Shown here: in pieces, positions 43,015 through 50,968 of the stretch | How the letters are laid out: each line of letters opens with the position of its first letter | How positions within the stretch are numbered: position 1 is the first letter of the stretch | Origin: Chitinophaga eiseniae | Lineage (GTDB): Bacteria > Bacteroidota > Bacteroidia > Chitinophagales > Chitinophagaceae | Direction of reading: 5' to 3' | Assembly (NCBI RefSeq): GCF_900167135.1 | Contig: NZ_FUWZ01000010.1 | Span: 1 to 57,003, forward strand | Length of the DNA: 57,003 nt | The notes under the pieces: model-generated | Seen by the model: the letters and a program-made list of their open reading frames with translations, nothing else | Told to the model about the DNA's origin: nothing | The model's database searches: none | Translations under genes and position numbers: made by a program

Positions 43015-43197
43015 ATGAAAAAAGCAAAAACAGGCTCCGAAAAAAAATTACCGCTGGGAAAAATCAGGATCGCTGCCCTGAGCGGGGAAAAACTGGTGGG
43101 GATCGTTGGTGGTGCAACGCTGCCGAGTGATTGTATGTGCGCCACCCAGGCCATTATCTGTAATACCCGGACCACCTGTCAGACCGCGAGATGTTAA
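43015..43197 (+). CDS. Class I lanthipeptide-type precursor (5 Cys core)
   Basis: 60 residues from the ATG at 43015. The leader is MKKAKTGSEKKLPLGKIRIAALSGEKLVGIVGG with the L-x-L-x-K-I-x-I-A-x-L helix and Gly32-Gly33. The 27-residue core again starts ATLP, like the minus-strand precursor, and has 5 Cys (40, 42, 49, 55, 60) and 7 Ser/Thr. Shared leader type and identical GGATLP junction show the two are related and probably use the same processing machinery, which is not in the window. It ends 53 bp before a strong terminator. Confidence 0.75.
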   Translation: MKKAKTGSEKKLPLGKIRIAALSGEKLVGIVGGATLPSDCMCATQAIICNTRTTCQTARC

Positions 43198-43249
43198 ACA
43201 GGTGCATTTCCGGGAGCAGCATTATTCTTTTACAGCCGGCGTAAAAAGA

Positions 43250-43281
43250 AAAAGGTCACTTCATAGAAGTGACCTTTTCTC
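43250..43281. terminator. Bidirectional terminator between precursor gene and tRNA-Arg
   Basis: A perfect 13-bp stem, AAAAGGTCACTTC (43250-43262) / GAAGTGACCTTTT (43266-43278), with loop ATA. T-rich bases follow on both strands. It ends the plus-strand precursor and the minus-strand tRNA. Confidence 0.85.
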
Positions 43282-43283
43282 TG

Positions 43284-43357
43284 TGACCGCGTCAGGATTC
43301 AAACCTGAAACCTTCTGATCCGTAGTCAGATGCTCTATTCAGTTGAGCTACGCAGCC
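43284..43357 (-). tRNA. tRNA-Arg (anticodon ACG), third copy
   Basis: Identical over 74 nt to the copies at 870-943 and 1090-1163, more than 42 kb away. Same cloverleaf, anticodon ACG, no encoded CCA. It has its own promoter and terminator. Confidence 0.95.
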
Positions 43358-43377
43358 ATTTGTTTGTGATAGGATTG

Positions 43378-43408
43378 CAAAGGTAGCCCTTTTTTCGAAA
43401 ATACCAAA
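43378..43408 (-). promoter_or_regulatory. Bacteroidota-type promoter of third tRNA-Arg
   Basis: On the minus strand TTTG (43405-43408), a 19-bp spacer, then TACCTTTG (43378-43385). Confidence 0.8.
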
Positions 43409-43481
43409 TTCTTCCTATTTTTTTTCTGCAATTTTCTGATTTACACTTACTTTTACAACTGTTGTTTAATGATTATTGCAA

Positions 43482-43955
43482 GTGAAAATTCAACTCTGGA
43501 GCATCGGCAAGGAGCATGACCCCTACATTCGGGAGGGCATGGCTGTCTTCCAAAAAAGGTTACAACATTATGTGGATTTTGAGGTGAAGCTGATCCCGAC
43601 GGTTAAACAGGCCGGCAGTTTATCGGTACCTGAACTGAAAAAACAGGAGGCGAAAATCATCCTCGATCTGTTGCAACCGACCGATTATTTGTTGGCGCTG
43701 GATGAACGCGGAAAAATGATGACGACCGTACAGTTTTCAGAATTCCTGCAACAGCGCACCAATGCCGGCACGCGGCAACTGATCATCCTGATAGGCGGCG
43801 CCTTCGGCATTGACCAGTCTGTGCTGCAACGGTCGCAACTGCAGCTGTCCCTGTCGCCGCTGACATTTCCGCATCAGCTGGTGCGGCTCATCTTTACCGA
43901 ACAACTGTATCGTGCCTATACGGTATTAAACAGGGAAAAATATCATCATCAATAG
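43482..43955 (+). CDS. rlmH: 23S rRNA (pseudouridine1915-N3)-methyltransferase RlmH
   Basis: 157 residues from the GTG at 43482 (MKIQLWSIGK is the conserved start; a TTG at 43476 is the only other option). SPOUT-fold markers are present: LLALDERGKMMTTVQFSEFL, the knot LIILIGGAFGID, LSLSPLTFPHQLVRLIFTEQLYRAYTVLNREKYHH with the conserved C-terminal Tyr-His-His. It methylates helix 69 of 23S rRNA in assembled ribosomes. It stands alone ahead of the rhomboid gene (28 bp gap). Confidence 0.95.
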   Translation: MKIQLWSIGKEHDPYIREGMAVFQKRLQHYVDFEVKLIPTVKQAGSLSVPELKKQEAKIILDLLQPTDYLLALDERGKMMTTVQFSEFLQQRTNAGTRQLIILIGGAFGIDQSVLQRSQLQLSLSPLTFPHQLVRLIFTEQLYRAYTVLNREKYHHQ

Positions 43956-43983
43956 TTACATTTATAGTCTAACATCTGAGCTT

Positions 43984-44592
43984 ATGTCCGTTAGTATTAT
44001 TATTATCATTATTACCTGCCTGATTTCCTATACCGCGTTGAACAATTATGACCAGCTGGATAAGCTGACGATGCAGCCGTACATGGTGAAAAATCATAAC
44101 GAGTATTACCGGTTCATCACCTCCGGGTTTGTACATGCCGACTATACCCATCTTATCTTCAATATGCTGACCCTCTTTTTCTTCGGGCCATATGTGGAAG
44201 ATGTTTTCAGGGCGTTGTTTGGCTTAAAGCTGATGTATCCGTTATACTACCTGTTAGGCATCATTGTGTCCGACATTCCTTCTTTCCTCAAACACCGCAA
44301 CAATTCGCATTACGCGTCGCTGGGCGCATCAGGGGCTATTTCCGCGGTGCTCTTTACCTTTATCATGGTAGAGCCGTGGGCACAGATCGGCGTGTTCTTT
44401 TTCATTAAGATGCCTGCTGTGCTTTATGGGGTATTGTTTTTGTTCCTTTCCGCTTACCTTTCCAGGAAAGGCGGTGGCAACATCAACCATGACGCGCATT
44501 TCTGGGGAGCATTGTTCGGGATTGTGTTTCCGTTGATTTTCCATCCGGAGCTGGGCGCCCGCTTCGTGGACCTGTTGCTGCACCGCCCATAA
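43984..44592 (+). CDS. Rhomboid-family intramembrane serine protease
   Basis: 202 residues with about six hydrophobic segments. Catalytic Ser116 lies in GASGA, the partner His172 in NHDAHFWGALFG, and the oxyanion His56/Asn60 in HLIFNMLTLFFFG. It cleaves transmembrane segments of substrate proteins within the inner membrane, and the substrate cannot be inferred. The stop is followed by a strong terminator shared with tilS, which converges on it. Confidence 0.9.
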   Translation: MSVSIIIIIITCLISYTALNNYDQLDKLTMQPYMVKNHNEYYRFITSGFVHADYTHLIFNMLTLFFFGPYVEDVFRALFGLKLMYPLYYLLGIIVSDIPSFLKHRNNSHYASLGASGAISAVLFTFIMVEPWAQIGVFFFIKMPAVLYGVLFLFLSAYLSRKGGGNINHDAHFWGALFGIVFPLIFHPELGARFVDLLLHRP

Positions 44593-44631
44593 TGATATTT
44601 TAGTTAGGGGGAATTTATACCCTGCACCATT

Positions 44632-44659
44632 AAAAACCCGGGCTTAGTCCCGGGTTTTT
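44632..44659. terminator. Bidirectional terminator with tilS stop codon in its loop
   Basis: A perfect 11-bp stem, AAAAACCCGGG (44632-44642) / CCCGGGTTTTT (44649-44659), with loop CTTAGT. It terminates the rhomboid gene on the plus strand. The tilS stop codon (44644-44646) lies inside the loop on the minus strand. Confidence 0.85.
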
Positions 44660-45987
44660 AATGCTATAGCGATGATATTTTCTGTTCCTGTGGTGACCTT
44701 GACGCGATCGTCGATACGCAAGCCTACTACCCAGATAATTCTTTTGGCGGATTCAATCACCCATACTTTTTCTTTCTCTGGCAGCGACAGTTTCTGATCT
44801 ATCAGGAAGCGGCTGATTTTTTTCTTTTTAGGCATCCCGAGCGGATAAAAATAGTCCCCCTGTTTCCATTTACGCAGGATCAGCGGGAAGCTCACCTTAG
44901 CTGCATCCAGCCAGGCCGTTTCCGGTGCGGTGGGAATAGTCGCCTGTCCCCGCTCCTGCTGACGGACATGCAGCTGTCCGTTATCGTAGGTCACGTGTGC
45001 GGGAGCAGTGTCCAGCACATGAAGAGGGGCGTCTGTCTGCGCTGCCGGCGTAATGAGCAGCCAGCTGCGGTTGCGGATGATACGGTGCGTGGATGTCTCC
45101 ACATAGCGTCCGGATTCACTATTGAGCAGTTGCAGCACTTGTGGCAGTTGCGCTACAGAACAGCCAAAATCCTTCAGCAGTTCCCAGGCGACTGTCTGCA
45201 GTGGTACTGTCTGCTGCAGCTTCAGCACGGGGATCATAAAGGTGTCGTCTTTCTGAGATAGCAGGCGCTTGCGGTGCCGTGCCACGGATTCCTGGTAAAG
45301 TATTTCCGTCTCGCGCATCCGTTGGATGGAGTTGTCCATGTTTTTCACCGCGGCAGGATACACTTCCTGCATACGGGGAATAATCTGGTGGCGGAAAAAA
45401 TTACGTGTATACTTGTCCGTTATATTGGAACTGTCTTCCACAAAATCGATGCGATGCAGGGCGGCATAAGCGATCAGGATGTCCTTATCGGCAAACAGCA
45501 GCGGGCGGATAATCCGTTCCTGTTTGGGCAGGATACCGTGCAGGCCGGCGATGCCGGTCCCCTTGCAGAAATTCATGAGTGCGGTTTCCACGCTGTCCTG
45601 CATATGGTGGGCCGTAGCGATATAGCTGTAGCCTTCCTGCTGGCGGACCTCCTCCAGCCACTGATAGCGCAGGTCCCGTGCGGCCACCTGTATGCTGACG
45701 TTGTGTCTTTCGGTATAGGCGTTGGTATCAAAACGGGTGGTGTACAAGGGAAGACCGAGGGAAGCGGCCAGTTGCTGTACGAACTGTTCATCGCGGACGG
45801 ACTCTTCTCCTCTCAGCTGAAAGTTACAGTGGGCGATTCCCGCCGGGAGTCCGGCCTGTTTGAACAGATAGGCCATCACCACAGAATCTACCCCGCCGCT
45901 TACCGCCAGCAGGATACGCTGGGCAGGGTCAAACAAACGTTGCCCGGTGATGTGGGCCATAAAATGAGTCAGTAAATGTTGCGGCAT
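44644..45987 (-). CDS. tilS: tRNA(Ile)-lysidine synthase TilS
   Basis: 447 residues. The PP-loop ATPase motif is SGGVDS (30-35), followed by AHCNFQLRGEESVRDEQFV and YIATAHHMQDSVETALMNFCKGTGIAGLHGI, the N-type ATPase core. The C-terminal TilS_C domain (LILRKWKQGDYFYPLGMPKKKKISRFLIDQKL) binds the tRNA. It changes C34 of tRNA-Ile(CAU) to lysidine so that AUA is read as Ile, and it is essential in most bacteria. The TPR gene lies 18 bp upstream on the same strand. Confidence 0.96.
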   Translation of the reverse strand: MPQHLLTHFMAHITGQRLFDPAQRILLAVSGGVDSVVMAYLFKQAGLPAGIAHCNFQLRGEESVRDEQFVQQLAASLGLPLYTTRFDTNAYTERHNVSIQVAARDLRYQWLEEVRQQEGYSYIATAHHMQDSVETALMNFCKGTGIAGLHGILPKQERIIRPLLFADKDILIAYAALHRIDFVEDSSNITDKYTRNFFRHQIIPRMQEVYPAAVKNMDNSIQRMRETEILYQESVARHRKRLLSQKDDTFMIPVLKLQQTVPLQTVAWELLKDFGCSVAQLPQVLQLLNSESGRYVETSTHRIIRNRSWLLITPAAQTDAPLHVLDTAPAHVTYDNGQLHVRQQERGQATIPTAPETAWLDAAKVSFPLILRKWKQGDYFYPLGMPKKKKISRFLIDQKLSLPEKEKVWVIESAKRIIWVVGLRIDDRVKVTTGTENIIAIALKTRD

Positions 45988-46005
45988 TGATGTGTGTTGA
46001 ATAAA

Positions 46006-46317
46006 TTAATAGACCAGCTCTTCGTAGGCCGACTGCAGTTCGTTATAGGTATGCCTTTCGTTGGCAGCCTTGGCCATCGCCATCCCTTTTTCGTATACCG
46101 CAATGGCAGCTTCCTTCTCCTCCTGCCTCTCCAGCAGTTTACCGAGATGATAATAAGAGCCGGTATATCCTGGTTCGTATGCCAGCAGTTCTTCAAACAG
46201 CTGCCGGGCCGCAGTGTCATTGTTTAACTTAATATATTCCAGTGCCAGGGCGTGTTTGAGGAAACTGTCATTCGGACTTGTTTCCAGCATTTGTTTGATC
46301 TGTGCGATTCTGTCCAT
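46006..46317 (-). CDS. Small tetratricopeptide-repeat protein
   Basis: 103 residues, cytoplasmic, made of about two and a half TPR units: DSFLKHALALEYIKLNNDTAARQLFEELLAYEPGY, TGSYYHLGKLLERQEEKEAAIAVYEKGMAMAKA, and a capping helix. It should be a protein-interaction module with no catalytic function visible. It is co-directional with tilS (18 bp gap) and probably co-transcribed, but a functional link is unproven. Confidence 0.8.
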   Translation of the reverse strand: MDRIAQIKQMLETSPNDSFLKHALALEYIKLNNDTAARQLFEELLAYEPGYTGSYYHLGKLLERQEEKEAAIAVYEKGMAMAKAANERHTYNELQSAYEELVY

Positions 46318-46430
46318 GTCTTTGTTGTGCTTTTACCGGTGTCAATAAATTATAATTATCAATCATATTTCTGCTGTTTATACTGATTAAAATCATAATA
46401 TAGCCTTGCGGTTGGCGTACATAAATAAGA

Positions 46431-46438
46431 TATATTTG
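46431..46438 (+). promoter_or_regulatory. Candidate -7 box for etfBA
   Basis: TATATTTG fits TAnnTTTG and lies 37 bp ahead of the etfB ATG. A clear TTTG at the right spacing upstream is missing, with only CTTG and GTTG nearby. Confidence 0.5.
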
Positions 46439-46474
46439 CCATTACCGCATTTTTAAACCAAACAGTTTAAGGCC

Positions 46475-47215
46475 ATGAAGATTTTAGTTTGTATCAGTAA
46501 AACTCCGGACACGACTGCAAAAATAGCTTTCACGGACAATAACACGAAATTCAATGAGGCTGGTGTCCAGTTTATTATTAACCCCTATGATGAATGGTAT
46601 GCACTGGTAAGAGCGCTGGAGCTGAAGGAAACGGTGGGTGCCGATGTTCATCTGATCACCGTAGGCGGAGCGGATTGCGATGCTATCATCCGGAAGGCGC
46701 TGGCACTGGGAGGTGACGAGGCGTTCCGTATCAATGCCGACAGTGCGGACAGTTATTACATCGCAGCACAGATTGCCGCGCATGCAAAAGAAAAACAATA
46801 TGACATTATATTCACCGGTAAAGAGACCATCGACTATAACGGTTCCGGTATAGGCGGTATGGTAGCGGAACTGCTGGACCTGCCCTACGTGTCTATCGCA
46901 GCCAAATTTGAGTTGAACGGCACGGTGGCCACTATCAACCGGGAAATCGAAGGCGGCGAAGAGATCTGCGAAGTATCCCTGCCGGTAGTCGTTTCCTGTC
47001 AGAAAGGAATGGCAGAAGCGCGGATCCCGAATATGCGCGGCATTATGGCGGCGCGTACCAAGCCCCTGGCCGTAGTGGAGCCTGTTGCAGCCGATACGCT
47101 GACCAGCGTGGCCAGTTTTGAGCTGCCGCCGGCAAAAGCAGGTGTGAAGCTGATCAACCCCGACGACGTAGCGGAGCTGGTGAAATTGCTGCATGAAGAA
47201 GCCAAAGTGATCTAA
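46475..47215 (+). CDS. etfB: Electron transfer flavoprotein beta subunit
   Basis: 246 residues. MKILVCISKTPDTTAKIAFTDNNTKFNEAGVQFIINPYDEWYALVRALELKE is the ETF beta start. The GKETIDYNGSGIGGMVAELLDLPYVSIA and REIEGGEEICEVSLPVVVSCQKGMAEARIPNMRGIMAARTKPL segments are the AMP-site and recognition-loop regions. With EtfA it shuttles electrons from acyl-CoA and other dehydrogenases to the quinone pool. It is followed after 45 bp by etfA in one operon. Confidence 0.96.
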   Translation: MKILVCISKTPDTTAKIAFTDNNTKFNEAGVQFIINPYDEWYALVRALELKETVGADVHLITVGGADCDAIIRKALALGGDEAFRINADSADSYYIAAQIAAHAKEKQYDIIFTGKETIDYNGSGIGGMVAELLDLPYVSIAAKFELNGTVATINREIEGGEEICEVSLPVVVSCQKGMAEARIPNMRGIMAARTKPLAVVEPVAADTLTSVASFELPPAKAGVKLINPDDVAELVKLLHEEAKVI

Positions 47216-47260
47216 TCACGGCAGCAGGTATCTATTGTTTCATTTCTAATTAACGTATTC

Positions 47261-48232
47261 ATGTCTATATTAATATTTGCCGATCAGGCACACGGAAAGA
47301 TCAAGAAAGCAGCACTGGAAGCAGTTCAATACGGATCAAAGGTAGCGGCCCAGCTGGGCACCACCGCTACGGCGCTGGTACTCGGTCCTGCGGACAACGC
47401 GGAACTGGCCGCCCTGGGCAACTACGGCGCCGCCAAAGTATTGCACGTGGCCGATGCCCGCCTGCAGGAAGTAGAGAGCACCGTATACACGAAAATCATT
47501 GCGGAAGCTGCCGATAAAGAAGGCGCTGCCGTGATCGTATTCCCTCACAACTTCGACGGCAAGGCGGTGGCGCCTCGGGTGGCAGCCCGCCTGAAAGCCG
47601 GACTGGTGGCTGGCGCTGTGTCATATCCTGATACTGCTAACGGCTTTGTGGTGAAAAAAACCGTGTTCTCCGGCAAGGCTTTCGCCAACATAAATATCAC
47701 TTCCGACCGCAAAGTAATATCGCTGACGCCGAACACCTTCCCTGCCGTGGCCGGCTCCGGCACCGCTGCTGTGGAAACTTTCGCGCCCGCCATCAACGAT
47801 GCCGATTTTAAAGTGAAAGTTATCAGGACGGAGACCGTCAGCGGCGATATCCCGCTCACAGAAGCAGAGATCATCGTCAGCGGTGGCCGTGGCCTGAAAG
47901 GACCCGAAAACTGGGGCATCCTGGAAGACCTCGCCAAAGCGCTGGGTGCAGCCACTGCCAGCTCCCGCCCCGTAGCGGACGCCGGCTGGCGCCCGCATCA
48001 CGAGCATGTTGGCCAGACCGGTTTAACCGTACGTCCCAACCTCTATGTAGCGATCGGTATTTCCGGCGCCATACAGCACCTGGCGGGTGTTAACGGCAGC
48101 AAGGTGATCGTTGTGATCAACAAAGACCCTGAAGCGCCTTTCTTTAAAGCCGCAGATTATGGCATAGTTGGTGATGCTTTTGAGGTGGTACCGAAACTGA
48201 CAGCCGCGGTCAAAGAATTCAAAGGCCGGTAA
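47261..48232 (+). CDS. etfA: Electron transfer flavoprotein alpha subunit
   Basis: 323 residues. The C-terminal FAD domain is clear: IIVSGGRGLKGPENWGILEDLAKALGAATASSRPVADAGWRPHHEHVGQTGLTVRPNLYVAIGISGAIQHLAG, followed by VIVVINKDPEAPFFKAADYGIVGDAFEVVPKL. The N-terminal domain pairs with EtfB. Standard length and no bifurcation-type insertions noted by eye. An inverted-repeat element lies just beyond its stop. Confidence 0.96.
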   Translation: MSILIFADQAHGKIKKAALEAVQYGSKVAAQLGTTATALVLGPADNAELAALGNYGAAKVLHVADARLQEVESTVYTKIIAEAADKEGAAVIVFPHNFDGKAVAPRVAARLKAGLVAGAVSYPDTANGFVVKKTVFSGKAFANINITSDRKVISLTPNTFPAVAGSGTAAVETFAPAINDADFKVKVIRTETVSGDIPLTEAEIIVSGGRGLKGPENWGILEDLAKALGAATASSRPVADAGWRPHHEHVGQTGLTVRPNLYVAIGISGAIQHLAGVNGSKVIVVINKDPEAPFFKAADYGIVGDAFEVVPKLTAAVKEFKGR

Positions 48233-48241
48233 ACAGCTATT

Positions 48242-48361
48242 ACGCACGATAGATTACGAATTACGAAGGAAGGGTAACCGTTGTAGCCCAGGTTACATAA
48301 ATGAACACGCTACAGCCGGGTCCTTCACTCGTAATTCGTAATTCATAATTTGTAATTGCGT
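48242..48361. repeat. Long imperfect inverted repeat (MITE- or REP-like element)
   Basis: Perfect 14-bp arms ATTACGAATTACGA (48253-48266) and TCGTAATTCGTAAT (48329-48342) are nested inside outer ends ACGC (48242-48245) and GCGT (48358-48361). Pairing continues imperfectly inward (AAGG/CCTT, TGTAGC/GCTACA), giving a ~120-bp hairpin-capable unit between etfA and the next gene. It could also serve as an etfA transcription end. Confidence 0.65.
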
Positions 48362-48458
48362 CAAAATGGCCATTAATCATGATAGATTTTTTTTAGATAA
48401 GGAATATTTTTCTAACTTCACGGTCTTACAAAATATTCAGCGACAACGCAAGACAGAT

Positions 48459-49058
48459 ATGAGAAAAATAGAACTGGAAATAGTTGCTTTATCGCACAGC
48501 ATTACGCAGACTCATTCATATGCCGTGGTATTGGGAGAGGTAAATGGATTACGCCGTTTACCCATCGTGATCGGAGGCTTTGAGGCACAAGCGATCGCAG
48601 TGGCGTTAGAAAAAATGCAACCCAGCCGCCCCCTCACACATGACCTGATGAAAAATTTCATGAATGCTTTTAACATAGAGCTTCATGAGGTGGTCATCAG
48701 TAATCTCCAGGAGGGCATCTTTTACTCCAAACTCATCTGTTCCAGCAACGACGAAACCATTGAGATAGACTCCCGCACTTCCGATGCCCTCGCATTGGCG
48801 GTACGTTTTGGTTGTCCGATCTACACTTTCGAAAATATTCTCAACAGCGCCGGTATACTGCTGGATGATCCGGCTGGTAAAAAAAGCGCAAAGCCTGTCA
48901 CTCCTACTATCTCCGAACACGAGAGAGGCGCAGAGGACGATCTCAAGGCAATGAGCCTGGACGAGCTTACACAACTCCTCCAGGAAGTACTGGAACAGGA
49001 AGACTATATCCGCGCCATCGCCATCCGCGATGAAATCAACAGCAGAAAAAGTAAATAA
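48459..49058 (+). CDS. Bifunctional-nuclease-domain protein with C-terminal UVR motif
   Basis: 199 residues from the ATG at 48459 (MRKIELEIVALS; the frame to 48366 adds unrelated residues). Residues 1-135 are the BFN/DUF151 domain: VVLGEVNGLRRLPIVIGGFEAQAIAVALEKMQPSRPLTHDLMKNF, then DSRTSDALALAVRFGCPIYTFENIL. The end, LTQLLQEVLEQEDYIRAIAIRDEINSRKSK, is a UvrB/UvrC-type UVR interaction helix pair. This combination is common in Bacteroidota. Its in vivo role is unclear. Confidence 0.9.
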   Translation: MRKIELEIVALSHSITQTHSYAVVLGEVNGLRRLPIVIGGFEAQAIAVALEKMQPSRPLTHDLMKNFMNAFNIELHEVVISNLQEGIFYSKLICSSNDETIEIDSRTSDALALAVRFGCPIYTFENILNSAGILLDDPAGKKSAKPVTPTISEHERGAEDDLKAMSLDELTQLLQEVLEQEDYIRAIAIRDEINSRKSK

Positions 49059-49133
49059 TTATTTTTCAGAAAGGACAGCTGCTGTCGGTGGGAATCCCCC
49101 TCCGCTGCGGTTTTGCCGTGTAATGCCATCAAT

Positions 49134-49943
49134 ATGATCGTTTTTCCCAACTGTAAAATAAACCTGGGCCTTCATATCACCGGTAAGCGGGCCGACGGCT
49201 TCCATGACCTGGAAACAGTTTTCTATCCCCTGCCCGTGACAGATGCGCTGGAAGTCATTACCCCCGGCAGCCTGCAGTTCACCAGCAGCGGTATCCCCGT
49301 TCCCGGCGATGCGGCGGACAACCTGTGCCTCCGGGCTTTTCACCTGTTACAGCAGGACTTTCCGCAGCTGCAGCCGGTCAACATCCACCTGCACAAACAT
49401 ATTCCCATAGGCGCCGGCCTGGGTGGCGGCTCCGCTGATGCCGCTTTTATGCTGCAACTGCTCAATAAAAAATTTCAGCTGGAACTTACAACATCGCAAT
49501 TGGTGGATTATGCAGCCCGGCTGGGCAGCGATTGTCCTTTCTTTATACTGAATCAGCCTTGTTACGCCACCGGCCGCGGTGAGATCATGGAGCCACTGTC
49601 ACTGGACCTTTCCGCCTATTCCTTTTTACTGGTGCACCCCGGCATTCACGTCAATACCGGTTGGGCTTTCCGTCAAATCACCCCGCAAGCGCCTGCCCGG
49701 GCATTAAAAGACATGATACAATCGCCGGTAAGCGGGTGGCGACAGGTGATCAGCAATGATTTTGAAGCGCCGGTGTTTGCAGCGCATCCGGAACTGGCGG
49801 AGATAAAGTCGGCGATGTATGAAGGCGGAGCGGTGTATGCGACGATGAGCGGCAGCGGGTCGGCTGTGGTAGGCCTCTTCCCCAAAAATAAAATAGCTGA
49901 CATCCGGTGGGATGCCAGCTATCTGGTATTTAAAGTTAATTAG
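49134..49943 (+). CDS. ispE: 4-diphosphocytidyl-2-C-methyl-D-erythritol kinase IspE
   Basis: 269 residues from the ATG at 49134 (MIVFPNCKINLGLHI is the conserved GHMP-kinase start). The ATP-binding glycine loop is PIGAGLGGGSADAAF, the catalytic Asp region LGSDCPFF and the third GHMP motif MSGSGSAVVGLF. It phosphorylates CDP-ME in the non-mevalonate isoprenoid pathway. It is convergent with rplT, with 3 bp between the two stops and no room for a separate terminator. Confidence 0.96.
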   Translation: MIVFPNCKINLGLHITGKRADGFHDLETVFYPLPVTDALEVITPGSLQFTSSGIPVPGDAADNLCLRAFHLLQQDFPQLQPVNIHLHKHIPIGAGLGGGSADAAFMLQLLNKKFQLELTTSQLVDYAARLGSDCPFFILNQPCYATGRGEIMEPLSLDLSAYSFLLVHPGIHVNTGWAFRQITPQAPARALKDMIQSPVSGWRQVISNDFEAPVFAAHPELAEIKSAMYEGGAVYATMSGSGSAVVGLFPKNKIADIRWDASYLVFKVN

Positions 49944-49946
49944 CGC

Positions 49947-50291
49947 TTACTTTACAGAAGCAACCAGTGCTTTAAAGGTTTCTGGTTCGTTCATGGCCAG
50001 GTCAGCCAGCACCTTTCTGTTCAGATCGATGTTCTTACCAGCTAATTTGTTCATGAACACAGAATAGGTCAGACCTTCTGCTCTTACCGCAGCGTTGATA
50101 CGGGCGATCCACAGCTGACGATAATTTCTTTTCTTTAATTTACGACCCACGTAGCTATAGGTAAGTCCTTTCTCCAGGACGTTCTTCGCTACGGTGTAAA
50201 CATTTTTCCTTTTACCGTAAAAGCCTTTGGCTTGCTTTAAGATCCTTTTTCTCCGGGCTCTTGAAGCTACGGCATTAACTGAACGAGGCAT
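49947..50291 (-). CDS. rplT: Ribosomal protein L20
   Basis: 114 residues with PRSVNAVASRARRKRILKQAKGFYGKRKNVYTVAKNVLEKGLTYSYVGRKLKKRNYRQLWIARINAA, the invariant L20 sequence. It binds 23S rRNA early in 50S assembly. It is preceded by rpmI (48 bp gap), as usual. Confidence 0.98.
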   Translation of the reverse strand: MPRSVNAVASRARRKRILKQAKGFYGKRKNVYTVAKNVLEKGLTYSYVGRKLKKRNYRQLWIARINAAVRAEGLTYSVFMNKLAGKNIDLNRKVLADLAMNEPETFKALVASVK

Positions 50292-50339
50292 TGTCTTTGT
50301 TTTTTCTCAGGTTATAAAATTCGATTGTTTGGACGGATA

Positions 50340-50537
50340 CTAGCGGAGGCCGAGCATTCTCTTAACCAGGTTAAGATTCGCTTCGTGAACCAGTGTACTT
50401 CCTCTCAGGCTACGTTTTCTTTTGGTAGCTTTCTTAGTCAGTAAGTGGCTTTTGAAGGCTTTAAACCGCTTAATCTGTCCGTTCCCGCCAACCTTGAAGG
50501 TCTTCTTGGCCCGGGAATGTGTTCTTACTTTGGGCAT
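50340..50537 (-). CDS. rpmI: Ribosomal protein L35
   Basis: 65 residues: MPKVRTHSRAKKTFKVGGNGQIKRFKAFKSHLLTKKATKRKRSLRGS is L35. It sits directly upstream of rplT. The usual infC (IF3) gene does not precede it. Instead a promoter lies 20 bp before the ATG, so rpmI-rplT form their own unit here. Confidence 0.98.
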   Translation of the reverse strand: MPKVRTHSRAKKTFKVGGNGQIKRFKAFKSHLLTKKATKRKRSLRGSTLVHEANLNLVKRMLGLR

Positions 50538-50968
50538 CTTACATCAAATTTGGTCTGCAAAGGTAGGGAAATAACTTCATAAAACACAGTGCCAGATAAA
50601 TAAATCCCGGCAGCCACCCAATGTGGATAACTTTTTTAATGCTTTTTTAACCTCCTTTAACCGATTGAGAATCAGTTTTCGTTAACCCTCCCCTTTTACC
50701 TATCTAGTGTGCATTTCATATTATAAAATTCATTACTTTTTTTATTTCTCTATATTATTTTTAATTTTAATCTTAAAATAGTCGCATATTTTAGCCATAT
50801 AACGTTTAAACACCTGATGCCTATGAAAACATTCTACACCTTCCCTCACCCGGACCGGAACCGGTTTCCCGGGTCCAAACACCCTTGTAAGCGGTTGGAA
50901 AACAACAGTTACTGAACAGGCGTAAGCCCTCAGAACTGATACTTTTTTCACTTAACTGTTTTACACCT
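50538..50968. other. Divergent non-coding region between rpmI and the repeat protein
   Basis: 431 bp. It holds the rpmI promoter at its left end, an AT-rich stretch (50700-50770), and a GC-rich imperfect hairpin at 50852-50876 (GGACC-GGAA-CCGG-TTTCC-CG-GGTCC) within the leader of the large gene. A 30-codon frame at 50823-50915 lies across that hairpin and looks like chance or a leader peptide. Confidence 0.45.
50558..50588 (-). promoter_or_regulatory. Promoter of rpmI-rplT
   Basis: On the minus strand TACCTTTG (50558-50565) is a perfect -7 box 20 bp before the rpmI ATG. TGTG at 50585-50588, 19 bp upstream, is a degenerate -33 element. Confidence 0.65.
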
